Positions 58,680-64,000 of a stretch of DNA of 64,000 bases are shown here, in pieces (the stretch's first letter is position 1; every line of letters starts with the position of its first letter). Below the pieces are notes generated by a model that was given only the letters and a program-made list of their open reading frames with translations, searched no databases and had not been told where the DNA came from. Source of the stretch: Palsa-504 sp963789225 (GTDB lineage: Bacteria > Actinomycetota > Actinomycetes > Streptosporangiales > Streptosporangiaceae). The translations under genes and the position numbers were made by a program. The DNA lies in assembly GCA_963789225.1 (NCBI GenBank), contig CAWBKD010000046.1, forward strand, positions 806,001-870,000, in the 5' to 3' direction.

Positions 58680-58737
58680 CCACCCCGGCAGGCTCACCGC
58701 CACCCGGGAGGAATAAGGCGGCAGGGCCCGCGGACTT

Positions 58738-58917
58738 GGCACTGCCTGGACCAGCCTCCACCTCGCCTACGAGCGGGAAGCGGCCGCCCTTATCGGCATC
58801 CCCTACGAGCAGGTGATGCAGGCAGCGCTCATTTCCGTCGCCCACACTATCGGCTCCGAATTCAAACCCGGCCCGAGAACACCCAGCGACCAGCGCGTCC
58901 ACTGGGATATCTGGTAG
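58738..58917 (+). pseudogene. Nitroreductase C-terminal remnant
   Basis: Reads GTAWTSLHLAYEREAAALIG then IPYEQVMQAALISVAHTIGS, EFKPGPRTPSDQRVHWDIW and stop, which matches the last about 60 residues of actinobacterial nitroreductase-family flavoproteins. There is no start or N-terminal FMN-binding part; the sequence before it (58680-58737) fits neither gene. A truncated relic. Confidence 0.75.
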
Positions 58918-59120
58918 TGGCAGGGAGCCCCTTTCCCTCCCTCACCGTCCAGGATCAGCACGTGGTGATGAATCGTTCCCTGTGTACCGTCACTTGTGCG
59001 GCGTGCTGGGCTGCACTGTGCAGATGCGCTGCCCTTGGCGCGACCGTTGAAAGGGTGATCCGGTTAGCCGCCGGTCCGGCTTGTGCTCGCCTCCTGAATG
59101 GCTACCTTCTCCTGCCTTTA

Positions 59121-59588
59121 CTATTCGTCGATTAGGTCGACCTCCCAGTTGGTGCGCTGAATCTCGGTGTCCAGTTCCCGGATGCTCCGGGCTAGGTCGT
59201 CGGCCTGCATGCGCAAATCGGCGACCGGCAGGGCGGAAATGAACGTCAGCTCGGAGCGCAGCTGACGATTCCAACCGCGCTCGCGTCCGGCGGCGGCGTC
59301 CGCCGCGGCCGTGATAAGGCCGTGCCGCAGCTTGAGCACGTCTCGCCTGGCGAGCGCGTCGGTGATGGTCCCTGCGCCCAGTTGTGCCGCGGCGTTGGTG
59401 CGGTTGATCCGCCTGATCAACGACTCCAGCTCTTCACATACCTGGCTGCTCTGGGTCAGCAGGCTGGCGGCATCCTCGGTCGGTTCCTCGCCTTCCTGGT
59501 AGCGCGCGTTGGCGATGATCCGGACGCGCAGCTGCTCGATGCGGCGGGTCGCCTCGGCGCGCAGAGCTAGGGCTTCGGCCAGCTTCAT
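59121..59588 (-). CDS. DIP1984-family (septicolysin-like) protein
   Basis: 155 residues, highly helical: MKLAEALALRAEATRRIEQL, SQVCEELESLIRRINRTNAA, then AELTFISALPVADLRMQADD-like helices ending in RELDTEIQRTNWEVDLIDE. It resembles the DIP1984 family, named for a Corynebacterium protein; biochemical role unknown. ATG at 59588 with GGGAGG 6 nt upstream. The 28-bp palindrome lies in its upstream region. Confidence 0.82.
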   Translation of the reverse strand: MKLAEALALRAEATRRIEQLRVRIIANARYQEGEEPTEDAASLLTQSSQVCEELESLIRRINRTNAAAQLGAGTITDALARRDVLKLRHGLITAAADAAAGRERGWNRQLRSELTFISALPVADLRMQADDLARSIRELDTEIQRTNWEVDLIDE

Positions 59589-59664
59589 TCGCGCCTCCCA
59601 ATCTCTTTCCGGATAACCATCGTGACAAGCATGGCATTGGCAGGCGGGGAGGCACAATCGAATT

Positions 59665-59692
59665 AATGAATGGCAACGCGTTGCCATTCATT
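59665..59692. promoter_or_regulatory. 28-bp perfect palindrome between P450 and DIP1984 genes
   Basis: AATGAATGGCAACG followed directly by its exact inverse complement. Perfect symmetry with no loop is typical of a dimeric regulator's operator (TetR or similar) rather than a transcription terminator. It lies 77 bases upstream of the DIP1984 start and 22 bases downstream of the P450 stop, so it could control DIP1984. Confidence 0.75.
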
Positions 59693-59713
59693 GCGATTAT
59701 CGACAGGCGAAGG

Positions 59714-60955
59714 TCAACCGCCGAACTGGCAGGGCAGGCGCTTGATGCCGTTGATGAAGCTGGAGAGGAGGCGGTCTGGTTCGCCAGCGGTGATGTCGGG
59801 GACGCGGGTGAGCAGTTCGCGGAACATGACGGTCAGCTCGCGGCGGGCCAGGTGGGAGCCCAGGCAGAAGTGCGGGCCCGGGCCGCCGAAGCCGACGTGC
59901 GGGTTCGGGGAGCGGGTGATGTCGAAGCGTTCGGGGTCGGCGAACACCGATTCGTCGCGGTTGGCCGAATAGTAGAACAGGATCACCTTGTCACCCTCGC
60001 GGTAGTCCTGGCCGTTCATGGTGTAGTCGCCGGTCAGGGTCCGGCGCATGAAAATGACCGGTGAGGCGTACCGGACGATCTCCTCGACCGCCCCGCCGAT
60101 CCGGTTCTCCAGGTCGGCGAGCAGCAGGGCGCGCTGTTCGGGGTATTCGGTAAGCAGCATCAGCCCGTGCGAGAGCGCGTTCCGGGTGGTCTCGTTGCCG
60201 GCCACCACGAGCAGGATAAAGAACGAGGCGAGTTCGGCGCTGGTCAGCTGCTCGCCGTCGATGTTCGCGGTCACCAGCGCGGAGACCAGGTCGTCCGCGG
60301 GCGCCTGGGCGCGGGCGGTGGCCAGGTTGGTGACCAGGTCGGCGAGCGCCGCGCCGGCGCCGAGTAGCTGAGTCACCGCCTCGTTGAGGTCCTCGCTCAT
60401 GTATTCCGGGTCCGCGCCGGACAGGATGATGTTGGTGTTAGCCAGGACCATCTCGTACTGAGAGTCCGGGATGCCCATCATGTCGCAGATGATCTTCAGC
60501 GGCAGCCTGGCCGCGACGTTCGACACGAAGTCGCACGGCCCGGTCGCTAGCAGGTCGTCGACGACCTTGGCGGCCGCGGTCCGCACGTCGTCTTCGAACT
60601 TGGCGACCATGCGCGGGCTGAACGCGCGGGAGACGATCCGGCGCAGGCGGGCGTGCCTGGGGGCATCCATGTTGATCATCGAGCCGAAATACTCGTTGAA
60701 CTCGACGGGCAGATCCGCGACGCTCGTCGCGCCCTTCCCGGAGCAGAACACGTCGGGGTGGCGGCTCGCCTCGATGATGTCCGCGTGCCGAACCAGGGCG
60801 TAGTAGCCCGGGCCTATCTCGGTGAACGGGGTCTCTGGCTCGGCGTAGAACTGGGGGCGGCCTTGGGCCCGCAGTACGGCGAAGGCGGCGGCCCGCTCGG
60901 CGAGCGGCAGGCCCCAGAACGTGTTGTCCGAGAGGTCTATGTCGGCCAGAGGCAT
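59714..60955 (-). CDS. Cytochrome P450 (CYP125/CYP142-like)
   Basis: 413 residues. Heme-binding loop HVGFGGPGPHFCLGSHLARR (Cys ligand), I-helix VVAGNETTRNALSHG with the acid-alcohol pair, and ExxR in EEIVRYASPV. The N-terminal DNTFWGLPLAERAAAFAVLR and the overall length fit bacterial class I P450s similar to steroid/cholesterol oxidising CYP125/142. A ferredoxin and reductase would be needed; none is in the window. It is divergent from the aldo/keto reductase gene, sharing a spacer of about 60 bases. Confidence 0.9.
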   Translation of the reverse strand: MPLADIDLSDNTFWGLPLAERAAAFAVLRAQGRPQFYAEPETPFTEIGPGYYALVRHADIIEASRHPDVFCSGKGATSVADLPVEFNEYFGSMINMDAPRHARLRRIVSRAFSPRMVAKFEDDVRTAAAKVVDDLLATGPCDFVSNVAARLPLKIICDMMGIPDSQYEMVLANTNIILSGADPEYMSEDLNEAVTQLLGAGAALADLVTNLATARAQAPADDLVSALVTANIDGEQLTSAELASFFILLVVAGNETTRNALSHGLMLLTEYPEQRALLLADLENRIGGAVEEIVRYASPVIFMRRTLTGDYTMNGQDYREGDKVILFYYSANRDESVFADPERFDITRSPNPHVGFGGPGPHFCLGSHLARRELTVMFRELLTRVPDITAGEPDRLLSSFINGIKRLPCQFGG

Positions 60956-61015
60956 GACGGGCGCCTTCCGAGATTGAGGTTTATTGGCGATACTTCCCGC
61001 GTGAGCGTGCCCTCA

Positions 61016-61960
61016 ATGCCCATTGTGTCCCTTGGCGCCAGCGGCATCCAGGTAAGCCGGCTGGCGCTCGGCTCGTGGCGTACGTACGACCGGATCAGCG
61101 GCGAGCAGGGGATCCGCGTCATGCATGCCGCCCGTGACGTCGGCATCAACTTCCTCGACGACGCCCGCTACAACGACGAGACCGGGCACGCACCGATCGC
61201 GACCGGGTATTCCGAGGTGGAGTTCGGCGAGTTGTTTCGCGGCGCGGGGTGGCGCCGGGACGACACGATCGTGTCCAACAAGCTGTGGTGGGAGTTCTGG
61301 CCGGATGAATCGCCGGCGCAGGAGCTGGCCGGGTCGCTGGCGCGGATGCGGTTCGACTACGTCGACCTGATCTACTCCGAGGTGCCGCCGGACGGCGTGG
61401 GGCTCGAGGACGCGATCGAGATGATCACGGGGCTGATCCGGGCCGGGGTGGCCCGGGCGTGGGGGACGCTGAACTGGACGCCGGAGCAGATGGAGCGGGC
61501 CTGGGACATCGCCGACCGCGAGGGCGTGCCGGGGCCGGTGGCGACGCAGCCGCCGTACAGCCTGATCCGCCGGGAGATCGTCGAGGATCCAGCCATGCGG
61601 CGCCTCGCGGCGGCGGGTAACGTCGCGATCGTGGCGTCGTACACACTGGCGGGCGGGGTCCTGACCGGAAAGTACGACCAAGATCCGGGGGCCGGCCACA
61701 GGACGGGAACGCTCGGCCAGCCGCGCGTGGTGCCCGCGGTGGAGGCGGGTCGCGAGCTGGTCGCCTTGGCCAGGGACATCGGCCGGGACCCGGCCCACCT
61801 CGCGATGGCGTACACGCTGCTCAACCCGGCGGTGACCACCGTTCTGTTCGGTGCGACCCGGCCCGAGCAGGTCACGGCGAGTCTCGGCGCGCTTGAGGTG
61901 GCCGACCAGCTCACGCTCGATGAGCGCGACCGCCTCGCTGCCGTCGGCCTGCGGTCCTGA
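61016..61960 (+). CDS. Aldo/keto reductase-like protein with altered active site
   Basis: 314 residues, (beta/alpha)8 AKR fold: SLGASGIQVSRLALGSW, catalytic-type Asp/Tyr in NFLDDARYND and Lys in VSNKLWW. The usual catalytic His (normally in D-x-x-x-x-H) is replaced: here DLIYSEVPPD. C-terminal NAD(P) site: VLFGATRPEQVTASL. It may bind NAD(P)H and reduce an unusual substrate, or be non-catalytic. Start ATG 61016 fits the fold; GTG 61001 is possible. The Nudix gene follows after 4 bases. Confidence 0.85.
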   Translation: MPIVSLGASGIQVSRLALGSWRTYDRISGEQGIRVMHAARDVGINFLDDARYNDETGHAPIATGYSEVEFGELFRGAGWRRDDTIVSNKLWWEFWPDESPAQELAGSLARMRFDYVDLIYSEVPPDGVGLEDAIEMITGLIRAGVARAWGTLNWTPEQMERAWDIADREGVPGPVATQPPYSLIRREIVEDPAMRRLAAAGNVAIVASYTLAGGVLTGKYDQDPGAGHRTGTLGQPRVVPAVEAGRELVALARDIGRDPAHLAMAYTLLNPAVTTVLFGATRPEQVTASLGALEVADQLTLDERDRLAAVGLRS

Positions 61961-61964
61961 TCCC

Positions 61965-62429
61965 GTGGGAGAGTCCCGGGAGGTGAGGCTGCGGCAGGCC
62001 GGGCGGGTGATCGTGCTCGACCCGGGCGACCGCGTCCTGCTGTTCCGGTACGACGAAGGGCCGCCCAACGGGCGGCACTGGGCCACGCCGGGCGGCGGAC
62101 TGAACGACGGAGAGGACTACGCCGCCGGGGCGCGGCGCGAGTTGGCCGAGGAGACCGGATGGACCGACGTGGCCCTGGGCGCCGAAGTCTACGAGGGGAC
62201 GCGCACGATGGCGCATGCGGATGCGATCGTCCAGCAGCACGAGCGGTTCTTCCTGGCCCGGGTCGAGACCGCTGGCCGGGCACTCGGCCAGGTGGCCGCG
62301 ATGCACATCTCGGACGGGATTGCCGCGTGGCGCTGGTGGACGCTGGCCGAGATGGACTCCACTGACGAGGTGATCTGGCCGCCGGGACTCGCGGGCCTGA
62401 TCAGGGGGCTGATCCGCGCCGGGCAGTGA
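61965..62429 (+). CDS. Nudix hydrolase
   Basis: 154 residues. The Nudix box GGGLNDGEDYAAGARRELAE plus ETGW matches the consensus. Other features: RVLLFRYDEGPPNGRHWATP and WRWWTLAEMDSTDEV. GTG start 4 bases after the aldo/keto reductase stop, so the two are co-transcribed. Substrate unknown. An alternative start GTG lies at 61983. Confidence 0.88.
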   Translation: MGESREVRLRQAGRVIVLDPGDRVLLFRYDEGPPNGRHWATPGGGLNDGEDYAAGARRELAEETGWTDVALGAEVYEGTRTMAHADAIVQQHERFFLARVETAGRALGQVAAMHISDGIAAWRWWTLAEMDSTDEVIWPPGLAGLIRGLIRAGQ

Positions 62430-62564
62430 CGTCGTAGAGCAGCACGACGCCGGTCGCCTTCCGGTGCCGCATGGGCCGCTCCCCCACCCTGTTCGCCTTC
62501 CGGCCTGACAGTACCGGTGTGCGCGCCCTTGAGGGCGGGGGACGCGGGCCCATACGCTGCACTC

Positions 62565-63305
62565 GTGGGCGAATGCGACGCATGCCTCGTTGATCTCTAC
62601 GAAACCCTTCTGAGCTGCGACTTCTCGCCCAGCAGACGTGAGTTGCCGAAGCTGGCAGGCGTGGCGGCGGACGCCTGGAACGAGGCGTACGCGCAGCTGT
62701 GGGCCGCGGTTCAGGTCGGCCGGGTGTCCAAGGCCGAGGCGTTCGGGCAGACGCTGCGGGCCTGCGGAGCACAGCCGAGCGCCGGCCTCGTCCGCGCGCT
62801 CGTGGACCGGGACCGGGAGCTGCAGTTCGCTTCGGCGCGGCTTTACGACGACGCCATCCCGTTCCTCGGCAGGCTCAGGTCCGGCGGCCTCAAGGTCGCG
62901 ATCGTGAGCAACTGCAGCGAGCAAACGCGTCCGCTGCTGACCGAGCTCGGCGTGATCGCGCTGGCCGACGCCGTCATCCTGTCCTGCGAGGTGGGCGCGG
63001 CGAAGCCCTCGGCGGAGATCTACCAACGGGCGCTGGACCAGCTCGGGGTGGCCGCCACCGCCGCCCTGTTCGTGGACGATCAGGCGGCGTTCTGCGCGGG
63101 CGCGGCGGACCTGGGCATCGCGGCGGTGCAGATCGTCCGGGGCGAACCGGACGGGCACGTGCCGACGGCGGGCACCACCGTGGTCCGGTCGCTCACGGAA
63201 GTCGAGACCATGCTGTGGCCGTCGGAGGGTTTCAAGTCCCGGCTGGAGGGCGAAGACCGGCTGAGAGGCTTAGCGAAGGAAGTGTTGTCGTGCCTGGGAC
63301 GATAA
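62565..63305 (+). CDS. HAD-superfamily hydrolase
   Basis: 246 residues. Motif I VDLYETLLS (Asp nucleophile; Tyr at the DxD second Asp position, as in haloacid-dehalogenase-type enzymes), motif II IVSNCS, Lys in GAAKPSAEIY and motif IV LFVDDQAAFCAGA. It is a cytosolic phosphatase or dehalogenase-like enzyme with a helical cap (about residues 20-95). GTG start after a 135-base gap. It overlaps the next gene by 16 bases in another frame, so the two are coupled. Confidence 0.85.
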   Translation: MGECDACLVDLYETLLSCDFSPSRRELPKLAGVAADAWNEAYAQLWAAVQVGRVSKAEAFGQTLRACGAQPSAGLVRALVDRDRELQFASARLYDDAIPFLGRLRSGGLKVAIVSNCSEQTRPLLTELGVIALADAVILSCEVGAAKPSAEIYQRALDQLGVAATAALFVDDQAAFCAGAADLGIAAVQIVRGEPDGHVPTAGTTVVRSLTEVETMLWPSEGFKSRLEGEDRLRGLAKEVLSCLGR

Positions 63306-63559
63306 CGTACTACGCGGTTATCGCCGATAACCGGACGATCGACAACCCTTACGGGCTGGTCAGGCGCCTTGAGCACGACGACGGCCCCGCCGACGAGAGC
63401 ATGCGGAACGATTTCAGCTGGGCGGGCAGCCCGCTGATCGCCCAGTGGGAGCGCGGCGGCCTTGGGCACGATCTGGTTGAGGTCAGTCATGCGCAGGCGA
63501 GCAAGATAATCGAGTATTTCCGGATGCGGTGGGCCTACGCGGAGGCGCTTGATCCTTAG
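63290..63559 (+). CDS. Small RelA-partner-like protein (paralogue of 20896-21171)
   Basis: 89 residues, GTG start after GAAGGAAG. Shared core with the 20896 protein: TYYAVIADNRTIDNPYGLVR, NDFSW, IAQWERGG, HDLVEVSHAQASKIIEYFRM. It overlaps the HAD gene here, whereas the first copy follows a RelA-like gene, so this small family pairs with more than one enzyme type. Function unknown. Confidence 0.75.
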   Translation: MPGTITYYAVIADNRTIDNPYGLVRRLEHDDGPADESMRNDFSWAGSPLIAQWERGGLGHDLVEVSHAQASKIIEYFRMRWAYAEALDP

Positions 63560-63705
63560 CGGGCCGGCTTGACGGCGCGGGTGGCGATGTATCCGGGCAT
63601 GTAGCGGGACGTGGCGTCGCCGTGGTGGGGCGCTTCGACCAGGTGCGTCAGGCTGAAGCCGGCGGCCAGCTGACCGCCGATCTGGGTGGTCAGCGTGTGG
63701 CTGTA
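63556..63705 (-). pseudogene. C-terminal remnant of an SAM-dependent methyltransferase
   Basis: Minus-strand reading HTLTTQIGGQLAAGFSLTHL, then VEAPHHGDATSRYMPGYIAT and RAVKPAR with a stop at 63556-63558. The pattern (L-x-x-GF-x-L-x-x-L-V-E-x-P and a MPxYxATR end) is that of the last strands of class I methyltransferases. An in-frame stop and loss of homology lie upstream near 63706. About 48 codons remain. Confidence 0.65.
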
Positions 63706-63719
63706 TTACAGCAGCGAGA

Positions 63720-64000
63720 TTAGACCTCCAGCTCCAGCGGCAGCCCGAAGGCCGGGAACAGGTCCGCGTTGAAGGTGGTGATCTCGGCGATCGTGCCCGC
63801 CTCCATCCGCATCACGTCGAGCTTGAACGCGCGGAACAGGCTGTCCCCCGGCCTGCGCAGGTAGCCCGCGGCGGCTGGCATCCGGTTGGCTGCGGTCGGG
63901 AGGACGCGCCACTCCCCCATCTCGGCCGCGTCGGCCATGAGCGGCCTGATCGAATCCGCCCCGTCGAAGACGAGCGGGAAAGGCGGCATCGTGATCCGGA
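63720..64000 (-). CDS. SigG/ECF-type sigma factor, C-terminal SnoaL-like part (partial)
   Basis: Runs off the right edge. The visible C-terminal about 93 residues (ITMPPFPLVFDGADSIRPLM, GEWRVLPTAANRMPAAAGYL, LDVMRMEAGTIAEITTFNAD, LFPAFGLPLELEV) match the SnoaL/NTF2-like tail that follows the sigma domains in SigG/SigJ-type extracytoplasmic sigma factors. The sigma regions 2 and 4 lie outside the window. The tail controls activity in related factors. Confidence 0.75.
   Translation of the reverse strand, partial: RITMPPFPLVFDGADSIRPLMADAAEMGEWRVLPTAANRMPAAAGYLRRPGDSLFRAFKLDVMRMEAGTIAEITTFNADLFPAFGLPLELEV

Overview
The window is high-GC DNA from an actinomycete. Pointers are GTG/TTG starts, thrS followed by a Rv2613c-like HIT gene, FDOR-type F420/flavin proteins, a MocR regulator, DUF1707 proteins, a SigG-like sigma factor and a DUF222-HNH (13E12-type) gene. 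A filamentous actinomycete is likely; I cannot name the genus from sequence alone.

Left flank (1-25133), chromosomal: HIT and thrS (both carrying 15-bp in-frame tandem repeats), an FDOR protein, a GNAT remnant, an amidohydrolase, a half-size VOC protein, dtd, a G/C-tract tandem array, an asparaginase and a large conserved protein of unknown function. Next come a divergent MocR/AhpD pair, a sigma factor fused from two sigma units, and a signalling operon (receiver-thioredoxin-reductase-like fusion, cNMP-binding histidine kinase, UBP zinc finger). A NYN-LOTUS protein, a RelA/SpoT-like protein with a small partner, a C45-type Ntn hydrolase, a frameshifted SDR and an SMP-30 protein complete it.

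Mobile nest (25134-58679): one DUF222-HNH gene has been split into three exons (25134-25572, 32237-33075, 58383-58679) that rejoin into a perfect 1575-nt frame. The first split is a group II intron with a duplicated 5' half. Its reverse-transcriptase frame is itself split by a two-tyrosine-recombinase unit (26653-30479). The second split is a 25.3-kb serine-integrase element (33076-58382) with identifiable att sites. It carries GIY-YIG, DUF1707-FtsK, HD, Nudix, HTH and TraB-type genes plus small ORFs. An IS3 element inside it (39315-48392) holds a second copy of the two-recombinase unit and an IS4-family element that contains IS110. A second IS4::IS110 copy lies at 52927-56749. Target duplications of 3 bp (IS3) and 11 bp (IS4), and seamless joins for the recombinase units, let the insertion order be read directly.

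Right flank (58680-64000), chromosomal: nitroreductase remnant, DIP1984 protein, a 28-bp perfect palindrome, cytochrome P450, aldo/keto reductase, Nudix, HAD protein, a paralogue of the small RelA partner, a methyltransferase remnant and the end of a SnoaL-tailed sigma factor.

Strongest leads for something undescribed: the passenger-free pair-of-recombinases transposon, present twice inside other mobile elements; the RelA-like protein with its mobile small partner; and the tandem sigma fusion.
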